Positions 8,461 through 15,537 of a stretch of 44,410 bases of DNA are shown piece by piece (position 1 is the first letter of the stretch; each line of letters opens with the position of its first letter). Made by a program: the position numbers and the translations under genes. The DNA lies in assembly GCA_023228245.1 (NCBI GenBank), contig JALOBN010000016.1, positions 1-44,410 of the forward strand, given 5' to 3'. The notes under the pieces were generated by a model. The model did no database searches. It had not been told where the DNA came from and saw only the letters and a list, made by a program, of their open reading frames with translations. Origin of the DNA: Candidatus Pacearchaeota archaeon (GTDB lineage: Archaea > Nanoarchaeota > Nanoarchaeia > Pacearchaeales > GW2011-AR1).

Positions 8461-8832
8461 CTACAAATCGTCCTCTTCCGGCTCCGCCCAACACTCAACA
8501 CCGTCACTCAGTGAATGACTACGCGCAACCAGGTCGGCGACCGATGCGAAGTAAACCTCGTCGCCTTCCTGATGTAACTCCTCACCACGCGCAACCCTTT
8601 CCGCCATGACTTCCACCTTGCTCTTTGTGCCTGGCTTGGCCGTTGTTGGTAATGTGTTTTTGTTTGGCTGAAACTCCTCCAGGCCGAGCAGGGTAGCCTC
8701 CAGGATATTTCTTGCCTCGTAGTCTTCATATTCGACGCCGTTTTCTTGGCACCACCGGCGGATGGCCATGATGCTTTTGTGTCGGTCATCGTTGTACTGT
8801 TGCACCGCTTCCGAACATTTCGACCTTGCCAT
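8461..8832 (-). CDS. Hypothetical protein
   Basis: 123 aa with acidic C-terminus (WAEPEEDDL). The N-terminal part (KSIMAIRRWCQENGVEYEDYEARNILEATL) is predicted helical. No recognised family. It is the first gene downstream of the small DUF6745-partner gene and reads in the same direction. Confidence 0.45.
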   Translation of the reverse strand: MARSKCSEAVQQYNDDRHKSIMAIRRWCQENGVEYEDYEARNILEATLLGLEEFQPNKNTLPTTAKPGTKSKVEVMAERVARGEELHQEGDEVYFASVADLVARSHSLSDGVECWAEPEEDDL

Positions 8833-8867
8833 TCTGTTCTATAACCTCCTTGCGTTCAGGCTACTGC

Positions 8868-9137
8868 TCAATCTTGCACGTTCCTGGCCTCTTCGGCGGC
8901 ATGGTCGTACTCCTTGACGATATGCCGGTCGTACAGACCAGGAGGCAACGTAATTGGACCATGCTCCTGATGCTCGACGGTCGCACCCTCCGGGGCATCG
9001 AGAACCAGCACGCCGTCGCCGAGATCGAAAACAGTCACGTCGGTTCCGACTGCGGCGTGAAAATGTCCAGTCGCTTCGCCTTCTGCAAGATGGTTGCCGG
9101 CTAGTTTCTTCGCGGTTTTCGGCAAGTCTTTTTTCAT
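8868..9137 (-). CDS. Small conserved partner of the DUF6745 protein
   Basis: 89 aa. The N-terminal KLAGNHLAEGEATGHFHAA, the middle LDAPEGATVEHQEHGPITLPPGLY and the end VKEYDHAAEEARNVQD match the layout of a small protein frequently found immediately downstream of DUF6745 genes in environmental bacteria. That statement is from memory of the family and was not searched. Abundant His (GHFHA, HQEHG) hints at metal binding. Here it lies 20 bp after the DUF6745 gene, in the expected order. Function unknown. Confidence 0.55.
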   Translation of the reverse strand: MKKDLPKTAKKLAGNHLAEGEATGHFHAAVGTDVTVFDLGDGVLVLDAPEGATVEHQEHGPITLPPGLYDRHIVKEYDHAAEEARNVQD

Positions 9138-9157
9138 CGCTCGATCCTTTCGGGATG

Positions 9158-10264
9158 CTAGGTAAGAACTATCGGTTGTCTCTTAAAATTCTTCGCGCCG
9201 CGCGGTTTCAGAATCACGTCGCCCTGCTGGAACCAATCCGCTCCGTTCTCGTCGTCAATCATATCAGGGGTCAATCCGTTGCGAAAGTTCAGCGCCTCCG
9301 ATACGGTCGCTATTTCGTTTGGCACGCCCTCGATGTGCCAAGCGCCGATGCTCGGATTGAGCATCTTCAGGTACGTCCACGGCCTGCCGGCAATTTCCAT
9401 GCGCAATAATTGGTAATTGCCACGTTCTTCTATCGTCTTCGCGCCAAGTTTGTAGACGATTCTATCAATGCCGACCTTTCGCACAAACTCACGTCGAACC
9501 TCGGCATTGTCGATCTTCGTTATCTGCGTCGGGTCCAATTCTTCCGCGCGAGTTTCCGCCAGCCACTGTTTGACGCGGACGCCATGTAGATGCCACAACC
9601 TCCATCCATCGGCCCATTCCGCCGATGGTCCGCCATCCCGGTGAAGGCGCGAACCTGGTTCTGGACGTTCCCAAGACAATTGGATCGGTCGCCGAGCGAT
9701 GATGTCAACATTCTCGTACGGCCACCACCAGCCGGCATTTTTGGAATAATTGGCCCATGCCTGTAGTTTTTTCAAGTCGTGTCGTTTGTATGGAGTGGGC
9801 AAGCCAAGCGTGTGGCAAAAATTATAAAGCGTCGTCCAGGATGCGTCGGACTCTCCACACCCCAGCAATGATCGCAGCGATGATCCCAGCGACGACCACA
9901 GCGATGATTCCAGCGACGACCACAGCGATGATTCCAGCGATGATCCCAGCGACGATCGCAGCGATGATTCCAGCGACGATCGCAGCGATGATTGCAGCGA
10001 CGACCACAGCGACGATCGCAGCGACGATTGCAGAGACGACGATGACTGAAAAATCGCAATACCAATACAAGCCGTCGCCGGCGAGTCAAACCACAATGCA
10101 GTCTTGGATCGAGGCGCGCCGCCAAGTTCGCGCAGAGTTTTAATGGCATTCTCGCCGGCAATAGGATCGCCTGGCTGCGACGCCGAAGCGAATGCGTCGT
10201 TGTACATAGCCAGCATCGCCGTCTCTTGGATAGCCGTTAGAGTCGTGATTTTGTCACTCATCAT
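9158..10264 (-). CDS. DUF6745-like protein with Ser-Leu tetrapeptide repeats
   Basis: About 368 aa from the ATG pair at 10264/10261, which overlaps the stop of the preceding gene (ATGATGA). Residues about 73-140 are a near-perfect SSLxSSLx tetrapeptide repeat (x = R, W, Q, E, G). The C-terminal two-thirds has the block GWWWPYENVDIIARRP, then LHRDGGPSAEWADGWRLWHLHGV and an RREFVRKVGIDRI block. This matches DUF6745, whose members also carry serine-based tetrapeptide repeats before the conserved region. Biochemical role unknown. The 12-bp repeated DNA (about 9869-10050) is likely to vary in copy number. One spacer may target a homologue (see findings). Confidence 0.65.
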   Translation of the reverse strand: MMSDKITTLTAIQETAMLAMYNDAFASASQPGDPIAGENAIKTLRELGGAPRSKTALWFDSPATACIGIAIFQSSSSLQSSLRSSLWSSLQSSLRSSLESSLRSSLGSSLESSLWSSLESSLWSSLGSSLRSLLGCGESDASWTTLYNFCHTLGLPTPYKRHDLKKLQAWANYSKNAGWWWPYENVDIIARRPIQLSWERPEPGSRLHRDGGPSAEWADGWRLWHLHGVRVKQWLAETRAEELDPTQITKIDNAEVRREFVRKVGIDRIVYKLGAKTIEERGNYQLLRMEIAGRPWTYLKMLNPSIGAWHIEGVPNEIATVSEALNFRNGLTPDMIDDENGADWFQQGDVILKPRGAKNFKRQPIVLT

Positions 10265-10461
10265 GCCCTCCTTATCATTTCCGCGAGTTTGTCGCACTCG
10301 TCTCTTAAGTCCTGAATTTGTTCCATTAGGCCACAGACTGCCGCCGCGTCTTCTTTCCAGCCGCACTCGCTGCATGGCGGCTTTTGACTCTGACTCTTGG
10401 GCTTCGCTTCCGTTTTCTCCCTGGCCTCCCACTCGGCGACGATTCGCAGTTCGCTTTCCAT
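10261..10461 (-). CDS. Small protein with CxxC knuckle and coiled coil
   Basis: 66 aa, MESELRIVAEWEA onward. It contains PPCSECGW, and the second half (LMEQIQDLRDECDKLAEMIRR) predicts a coiled coil. Start chosen at 10461, two bases from the stop of the upstream gene. Coupled to the DUF6745 gene by overlap. Function unknown. Confidence 0.5.
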   Translation of the reverse strand: MESELRIVAEWEAREKTEAKPKSQSQKPPCSECGWKEDAAAVCGLMEQIQDLRDECDKLAEMIRRA

Positions 10462-10462
10462 G

Positions 10463-11242
10463 TCAGGCTCCTTTCTTCGCCGCCAGGGCTTCATGTTTCA
10501 TTTTCAACGCCTTCCGTAAGCATTCGAGAAGGCTGTCACCAAAAAAGTTTTGCTCCCTGTATCTAGTCCATTTCGGTCCAGAAAAATCTGGATTGTCGCA
10601 GGGAATGATTATGTAGCTCCCTTTGTCGTTTCGCAGTTCCTTGATGGCGGCCATCGCCTCCACATCTTCCTTGGCCGCTGCCAGTTCACGCCGTAGTCGG
10701 GCGTTCTCTTCCGTTGCTTTTTCGAGTCCACTGTATGATTTGCGGGCCAGGGCATGGAAGTCGGCTAACTCTTTCTGGAGTTGCTCGACTTCGCCATTTG
10801 GTTTCTTGCTCATTGGCTTCGGCTGCTTCGTCAACCGGCGAATCCAGGCAATGAGTTCTTTCGGGTCAGAAAAGCGCCAGGTCGTATCGTCAATTTGTAT
10901 CGACCATTTGTGTGAAGAGCAATTGACTATGTCTTTGCCGGTTTTACAACAAGCCTTGATTGCTTCTAGCAACTCGGCGTCGAGGTCGCGCACCGGAGGG
11001 AAGACGACGGTTAGATTTTTCGCACGTTTCCGAACGTCACTGCAACTCACAAGATTACCGATGGTCGGCGCCGACAGAAAGGCTATCTGCTCCTCCGTCA
11101 GCTCGCCCGTGGCCTCAGGAACTTCGGTGAGGTGTCGCTGAAGTATTGCCAGCACCCCGCCCGCATCGCCACTTTCGCCGCACCACCATCGACGTAATTC
11201 GTCGGCCATAGCATCAATCGCACTCTCGGGTATCACTTTCAT
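10463..11242 (-). CDS. Hypothetical protein with central coiled coil
   Basis: 259 aa. The N-terminal 130 residues form a mixed domain with WWCGESGDAGG and Cys-containing segments (SCSD, ACCKTG, NCSSHK). Residues about 150-200 form a coiled coil (VEQLQKELADFHALARKS). The C-terminal part (GSYIIIPCDNPDFSGPKWTRYREQNFFGDSL) looks like a small alpha/beta domain. No family recognised. Confidence 0.5.
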   Translation of the reverse strand: MKVIPESAIDAMADELRRWWCGESGDAGGVLAILQRHLTEVPEATGELTEEQIAFLSAPTIGNLVSCSDVRKRAKNLTVVFPPVRDLDAELLEAIKACCKTGKDIVNCSSHKWSIQIDDTTWRFSDPKELIAWIRRLTKQPKPMSKKPNGEVEQLQKELADFHALARKSYSGLEKATEENARLRRELAAAKEDVEAMAAIKELRNDKGSYIIIPCDNPDFSGPKWTRYREQNFFGDSLLECLRKALKMKHEALAAKKGA

Positions 11243-11269
11243 TTCGATTTTTCCTTTCGTTGGTTCGCT

Positions 11270-11899
11270 TCAGGTGGCGTTGTTTTCTGTTTTCGCTGCA
11301 AATGCCAATCTTGCAAACTCGATTGCCGCCGCGTACTCCTTGCTATATTGAGTATCACCATGTTTCTCTTTCACGCGCGAAGCAAAATCATCAACCGATC
11401 CAAAGTAGCAGCCACAATGAACAAATATGCCATCCCTGGTTGGCCAGAATAGCGTGACTGATTTACGCGAACCAATGTAGCCGGTCAAAATCGGAAGTTC
11501 GGTTACTTCGTGTCCGTACAGCCACGCTCCGACCAGATTCGCTCCGGCCAGATTCGCTCCATCCAGCCACGCTCCGTACAGATTCGCTCCGGCCAGATTC
11601 GCTCCGTACAGATTCGCTCCGGCCAGATTCGCTCCGTACAGACTCGCTCCATCCAGATTCGCTCCGTACAGATTCGCTCCATCCAGATTCGCTCCGGCCA
11701 GATTCGCTCCGGCCAGATTCGCTCCGGCCAGATTCGCTTCGACCAGATTCGCTCCAGCCAGACTCGCTCCGGCCAGACTCGCGTCGGCCAGATTCGCTCC
11801 AGCCTTCACAGCTTCTTGCAGCGTTTCCAACATTGAGTTGGATTCGCACTCATAGAGCGTGCGACCGCTAAATCGTGAAACGATCTTGTTGACGGCCAT
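11270..11899 (-). CDS. Pentapeptide-repeat protein
   Basis: 209 aa. Residues about 35-135 consist of roughly twenty A(N/S)LxG-type pentapeptides (ANLAG, ANLYG, ANLDG), the hallmark of a right-handed quadrilateral beta-helix. The N-terminus and the last 65 residues are non-repetitive; the tail includes KSVTLFWPTRDGIFVHCGCYFGSVDDF, seen in several phage/bacterial pentapeptide proteins. Some members (Qnr, MfpA) mimic DNA and protect or inhibit gyrase. Whether this one does is unknown. The 15-bp DNA repeats are highly homogeneous, suggesting recent expansion. Confidence 0.85.
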   Translation of the reverse strand: MAVNKIVSRFSGRTLYECESNSMLETLQEAVKAGANLADASLAGASLAGANLVEANLAGANLAGANLAGANLDGANLYGANLDGASLYGANLAGANLYGANLAGANLYGAWLDGANLAGANLVGAWLYGHEVTELPILTGYIGSRKSVTLFWPTRDGIFVHCGCYFGSVDDFASRVKEKHGDTQYSKEYAAAIEFARLAFAAKTENNAT

Positions 11900-11984
11900 T
11901 TCGATTTTTCCTTTCGTGGGTTCGATTTCAAAACGTCCGGGTCGGCGGGTTCCGTCCCGCCGCCCCCGGTGTCACCCGACGGTT

Positions 11985-12266
11985 CTAGTCGTCATCGGCG
12001 CTATCGTCGCCGGCTTTCTTTCGCTTGACGATCTTGACCTGATCCTTTTCCGTCAGGGTAAGCCGTTTGTCGCCGTCATCAATGAGAATCTCGGTAACGT
12101 CGGCTTCCTTCATCTTCGAGATCAACACGTCCAGGTTGCCGTTCATCTGCTCGAGGAACTTGCCGACCGATCTTTTTGCCTCGAGGTAGGCGTCGGCCGC
12201 ATCCTGCACTTCCCCCGAGACTTCGTCCACCATTCCTGGAATCGTCTTCTGTTTCTGTCTGGCCAT
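11985..12266 (-). CDS. Small acidic/coiled hypothetical protein
   Basis: 93 aa. A helical N-terminal half (VSGEVQDAADAYLEAKRSVGKFLEQMN) is followed by a beta-like segment (EILIDDGDKRLTLTEKDQVKIVKRKK) and an acidic end (DDSADDD). Similar small proteins occur in phage early regions, but I do not recognise the family. Confidence 0.5.
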   Translation of the reverse strand: MARQKQKTIPGMVDEVSGEVQDAADAYLEAKRSVGKFLEQMNGNLDVLISKMKEADVTEILIDDGDKRLTLTEKDQVKIVKRKKAGDDSADDD

Positions 12267-12295
12267 TTCGGCCTCCTTTTGTGGGCGTTGCTTCC

Positions 12296-12499
12296 CTATT
12301 TGCCTGCCGCGAACATGCCAGCGTCCTTCGTGATTCGCACGCTCATCTCACTTTTCTTCCGTTCCAGCCGTCGAATCTGCGCACGGATGGCCGCGATTTT
12401 TTTAACGAGTTCCCATCGCACGATCGTACCGCCCGGCGTGTCATTTTTTGCTGTCACAAGACGCTCCTCGGTTTTTCTCAGTCCGTCAAGCGTTTTCAT
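12296..12499 (-). CDS. Small basic helical protein, 5' end disrupted by an inserted element
   Basis: 67 aa, MKTLDGLRKTEERL onward, basic and helical (IAAIRAQIRRLERKKSE). The start codon lies inside the left copy of an 8-bp target duplication. A 158-bp element now separates it from the upstream AAGGG Shine-Dalgarno sequence beside the RusA stop, where the other copy of ATGAAAAC remains. Translation may be reduced or may depend on the element. Function unknown. Confidence 0.5.
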   Translation of the reverse strand: MKTLDGLRKTEERLVTAKNDTPGGTIVRWELVKKIAAIRAQIRRLERKKSEMSVRITKDAGMFAAGK

Positions 12500-12657
12500 G
12501 GTATTAACTTATTTGGCTCACCACGGGGCGAGCGGTTTAGTTTACCCGCTTCAACCGGCCCGCTTGGCGTGGCACAACGGGTGCAACGTCAGAGGCGGGG
12601 TCCGTCCACGGGCGAATTGGAATGCCCTAATCATGGTGAGTCTTGTAAGTTAATACC
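12500..12657. mobile_element. MITE-like inserted element with 24-bp inverted repeats and 8-bp target duplication
   Basis: The ends form a long imperfect inverted repeat. 12500-12523 and 12634-12657 are complementary at 20 of 24 positions, with a perfect terminal dozen GGTATTAACTTA. The element is flanked exactly by the direct repeat GTTTTCAT at 12492-12499 and 12658-12665. The interior (about 110 bp) is GC-rich, non-coding and can form several short stems. It has no transposase, so it would be mobilised in trans. Exact abutment of inverted and direct repeats makes chance unlikely. An alternative is a structured RNA whose closing helix is the inverted repeat. Confidence 0.7.
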
Positions 12658-12667
12658 GTTTTCATCC

Positions 12668-13150
12668 TCAACCCTTTTTTGTGATCCAAAGTTCAATTCG
12701 TGGATTGGCCTTGTCGATGTTGAAGACAGGTATCGCCGTGCTGATAGTCCTGTCGTTCTCGACAAGGCCGGCGTCCTGCATACCGTCGCGCGCCCCTTTC
12801 AATGAAAAACAGATTGCATCCTCATCGGGGCGTCGCCTGTTCTTGTAAAAGCAATGCGGCTCTACAATGGCTCCGGGCCAAGGGAACCGAGCGAAGCCCA
12901 CCCTGCTTATTTCCACAAAAACCAACATGCCTACCTCTTGTCGTTGCGCCTTCCGCGCCCTTCCGCATTGCGCCCAGTGGTGGTTGTTTGATTGGTTTGG
13001 AAGCAGCACGGACGGAGGAATCCCAATCGCCACCACGATCCGTTCAGCTGTCGATTCTGTTGTCGTCTTCGCGGGCGATGGAGACAGAAAACTAGCCAGA
13101 AATTCCTCCTTTGTCTTTCGCCTCGGTTTTTTTTTTGCCGCCAACGTCAT
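12668..13150 (-). CDS. rusA: RusA-like Holliday junction resolvase
   Basis: 160 aa. The N-terminus is a low-complexity basic tail. The core begins near residue 45 (IPPSVLLPNQSNNHHW) and contains RRRPDEDAICFSLKGARDGMQDAGLVENDR, which matches the RusA signature (xRRDxDNxxKxxxDxLxxxGvxxDD) with the metal-binding acidic residues present as Asp/Glu/Asp and a terminal Asp. RusA enzymes resolve recombination intermediates and are usual in lambdoid-type early regions with a single-strand annealing protein, here bet at 17949-18905. Confidence 0.8.
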   Translation of the reverse strand: MTLAAKKKPRRKTKEEFLASFLSPSPAKTTTESTAERIVVAIGIPPSVLLPNQSNNHHWAQCGRARKAQRQEVGMLVFVEISRVGFARFPWPGAIVEPHCFYKNRRRPDEDAICFSLKGARDGMQDAGLVENDRTISTAIPVFNIDKANPRIELWITKKG

Positions 13151-13159
13151 ATGTAATCC

Positions 13160-13558
13160 TCACTGTAATACGGCAACTGCCGCGTCAATCTCAGCTTCGG
13201 TAATCGCTTCGTCCGCTCTGCTCCTCAGTCGGTTCACTGCTACCCGGTCGTACCACTCTGGATCGTGAATCTTTTTCAGGGCAAGCTGTTCGACAATGGA
13301 CATACTTCCGAGCGTGTCGTGGCACTCGGAACAGACTCGCATCCACGCGGCCGGGTTGGCGACCGCCTTCGACCGATGCACGCCGCGAGCTATCTCATGC
13401 GTCTCGACGTGGTTGCCGGGAACCGACGAATAGGCCCCATCGCAGAGCCAGCACACACCAAACTGCTTGCCCCAGGTCGTCCGGCCAATCCGCTCGTCTT
13501 CTTCGTTTCGATAGTATAGATAGTCACCCGCCGAGTAGGCGTTATTCGTGGATGCCAT
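13160..13558 (-). CDS. HNH-type zinc-binding protein
   Basis: 132 aa. CWLC near residue 34 and CSEC near 80 would hold zinc. Between them, HVETHEIARGVHRSKAV supplies the first His pair of a beta-beta-alpha HNH fold. The usual final His after CSEC is in DTLGSM/AL, so the active site looks partial. It overlaps the 3' end of the primase gene. Possibly a recombination or packaging-associated nuclease, as with NinG-like proteins, but the assignment is tentative. Confidence 0.55.
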   Translation of the reverse strand: MASTNNAYSAGDYLYYRNEEDERIGRTTWGKQFGVCWLCDGAYSSVPGNHVETHEIARGVHRSKAVANPAAWMRVCSECHDTLGSMSIVEQLALKKIHDPEWYDRVAVNRLRSRADEAITEAEIDAAVAVLQ

Positions 13559-14510
13559 TGGCTGTCCTCCTTATCAGGCTGCCAGTTATTCTTTTCATCG
13601 CGGCTTCGTTCATCGGGTTTGTGTCGCGGCTGTTTAACCACGCACGTAAGTCTTTCGCGCCGTCCGGCAAGAAGCTCCAGTGAATCAGCTTTTCCATCCG
13701 AGTTGACAACCGCTTCGCCGTCTCGATAGCTCCAAATTTTCCGGGGTAGCAACGTCCGCAGCACTTGCACGCCGGATCGTGTCGAACGATTTGGCTTCTG
13801 TCCTTCTCGTCTCGCTCGGCCAACAGAATCACCTTCCGATCATGTTTTCCTAGTAGGCGCACGAGGTAATCCACGCCTCCAGTATTCGACGGCCGCCCCA
13901 CCACGCATAACCCCAGCGTCAAGCCAGCCGCTACGTCGCTCCCGCCTTCCACCACAAATATCGGCCCGTAGTAGTCCAGCCAGTCCGATGCGTAAGTGAG
14001 GCCCCTACGGCTTCCTACCGCCATGATTTTCTTTCCGTCCTGCAATCGCCGGTTGACACCGATGATCTGCCCGAGGTGGTTGACCTCGGGGAACGTCCAG
14101 GCCGAGCCGTCCCATCCTACATGCAAGGCGTCCAGCGCCCACGGCGCAACGCCCAACGTGTCGGCCAACTCCTTCACCTTCGCTTCCTGGTTGACGTACC
14201 ACGCTCGGCACCGGGGGGCCAGTCGGACGTGAAGTTCGCTATCGGTGACTCGACGTTCGACGAGGCGCGGCACAAACTGTACCGGCTCGTCGGAAATCGT
14301 GTAGATGTAACCGGTTCCCAAGCTCGACTCCCTCGGTTTGCCGTTTGGCTTCCTCATGCACCACGCCGTTGTGCCGTCGGCAGATTCGCTGCAATAGCCA
14401 GGCGATCCGCAGATTTTGCATGGCTCTCCGGTTCCGCCCCGGCTTTTACCGACACGAACCCAAGCCGTTTTGCTGATACGCTCCGACCGCCCCTCCGAAC
14501 TTCGTAGCAT
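13542..14510 (-). CDS. Primase-like protein with zinc motif and Toprim domain
   Basis: 322 aa from the ATG at 14510, which has GGAGG 9 bases upstream; an in-frame GTG at 14573 is the alternative. Cysteines at about 31, 34, 40 and 51 (CKICGSPGYC...WC) suggest a primase-type zinc ribbon. A Toprim signature follows: IFVVEGGSDVAAGL at about 184-197 (catalytic Glu, then Asp) and VILLAERDE at about 227-235, where the second motif is ERDE in place of the usual DxD. Such phage proteins recruit helicase and prime or license replication. It lies downstream of the helicase/initiator genes in the same direction. Confidence 0.75.
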   Translation of the reverse strand: MLRSSEGRSERISKTAWVRVGKSRGGTGEPCKICGSPGYCSESADGTTAWCMRKPNGKPRESSLGTGYIYTISDEPVQFVPRLVERRVTDSELHVRLAPRCRAWYVNQEAKVKELADTLGVAPWALDALHVGWDGSAWTFPEVNHLGQIIGVNRRLQDGKKIMAVGSRRGLTYASDWLDYYGPIFVVEGGSDVAAGLTLGLCVVGRPSNTGGVDYLVRLLGKHDRKVILLAERDEKDRSQIVRHDPACKCCGRCYPGKFGAIETAKRLSTRMEKLIHWSFLPDGAKDLRAWLNSRDTNPMNEAAMKRITGSLIRRTANGIHE

Positions 14511-14588
14511 TCGCGCAGCCCTCCGCGCAAGACTCTCCGCGCGCACTTTTTCCGAGATAAATTGACACACCACTTCGCTTGCGTGCGG

Positions 14589-14732
14589 CTATCGGACTTT
14601 TGTCCGATACCGGCAGCCACTTTCACGCCGACCAGTTGCTTTAGGCCACTCGTGACGGCACGCTCGGCAGTTCTTGTATTTCGCTGGCGCTTGCGTCTTG
14701 AACTTCCGCCCAAGAGCACGCAAACTATCCAC
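14589..14732 (-). CDS. Small zinc-knuckle protein matched by a CRISPR spacer
   Basis: 47 aa with a GTG start. The motif KYKNCRACRHEW supplies a CxxCxxE/H knuckle and there is a later Cys (SGCRYR). The region coding for APAKYKNC (14666-14689) matches spacers at 14830-14860 and 14897-14927 at 23 of 24 bases. The stop codon overlaps a perfect 8-bp hairpin (14590-14609, TATCGGAC/GTCCGATA). A 61-bp gap containing a 7-bp hairpin (ATTGTCC/GGACAAT, 14766-14786) separates it from the first repeat. Coding status is supported by the spacer match and composition, not by a known family. Confidence 0.5.
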   Translation of the reverse strand: MDSLRALGRKFKTQAPAKYKNCRACRHEWPKATGRRESGCRYRTKVR

Positions 14733-14793
14733 GGTACGCTTGCGTCATGTTTGAGACGCTATGTGATTGTCCCGTGAATGGACAATTCCCCCA

Positions 14794-15291
14794 CCTGTAA
14801 TCACCCCTGATTTTCAACACGCCTCTACCGGCAGTTCTTGTATTCCGCTGGCGTCGATTGCCTGTAATCACCCCTGATTTTCAACACGCCTCTACCGGCA
14901 GTTCTTGTATTCCGCTGGCGTCGATTGCCTGTAATCACCCCTGATTTTCAACTCGACTCTACCCGATGCATGGCTGCCCCGCAACCAGAGTTCCCTGCAA
15001 CCACCCCTGATTTTCAACTCGACTCAACCAACAACGTGATCCTTGTCGGCGACACCGCCCCTGCAACCACCCCTGATTTTCAACTCGACTCTACCGCGGC
15101 CGGTTCGTTTCGACTCAGTTCCTTACCCTGCAACCACCCCTGATTTTCAACTCGACTCTACCGTTGCAGGAGGCGGCGTCGTCTTTATGACCCTGCAACC
15201 ACCCCTGATTTTCAACACGCCTCAACCTAGAGGGCGCCTTGAACACCGACGTTCCCCTGCAACCACCCCTGATTTTCAACACACCTCAACC
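14794..15291 (-). CRISPR. CRISPR block 1: 8 repeats, 7 spacers
   Basis: 36-bp repeats start at 14794, 14861, 14928, 14994, 15060, 15127, 15192 and 15256. Spacers are 28-31 bp. The first two spacers (14830-14860 and 14897-14927) are identical. Repeats 1-3 carry GTAATCA instead of GCAACCA (plus-strand reading). Repeats 1-2 and 4 are hybrids of the two repeat families, and repeats 7-8 are family B. The last repeat supplies the end and stop codon of the gene at 15276-15494. This block is the end farthest from the effector and contains most of the variant repeats, as expected of old trailer-end units. Confidence 0.95.
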
Positions 15292-15494
15292 TTCCTGGAC
15301 CTCACAATCAGCGGGTGGCCGAGCGAGTACACCTTCAAGTAGTCTGAAAAAGGCTTGGTCGCTAATTCGGGGTCGTCGCCGTGGATTCGCTCTTCCGCCA
15401 TCATCGCATCGACGACTCGGGCAAACGCCTTCATGTCGGCGCCGTCAAGTTCGACATGGCTCTCCATGGTCTTCGGGTCTGTTCGCACTCGCAT
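15276..15494 (-). CDS. Hypothetical protein whose 3' end lies in a CRISPR repeat
   Basis: 72 aa, MRVRTDPKTMESHVELDG onward, with GGAGAG upstream of the ATG at 15494. It contains ADMKAFARVVDAMMAEERIHGDDPEL, probably helical. The last residues VEVC and the TGA are encoded by the repeat at 15256-15291. It is the last gene of a three-gene cassette (initiator-like, helicase, this) sitting between repeats. Function unknown. Confidence 0.65.
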   Translation of the reverse strand: MRVRTDPKTMESHVELDGADMKAFARVVDAMMAEERIHGDDPELATKPFSDYLKVYSLGHPLIVRSRKVEVC

Positions 15495-15537
15495 TGGTTT
15501 CTCTCCTTGTATTAGCCGCACTCTTGCAGCGTTTGAT

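Noticed and set aside
14590..14609. TATCGGAC hairpin as a transcription terminator
   Set aside because: No T-run follows in the direction of transcription, and the primase coding region continues immediately.
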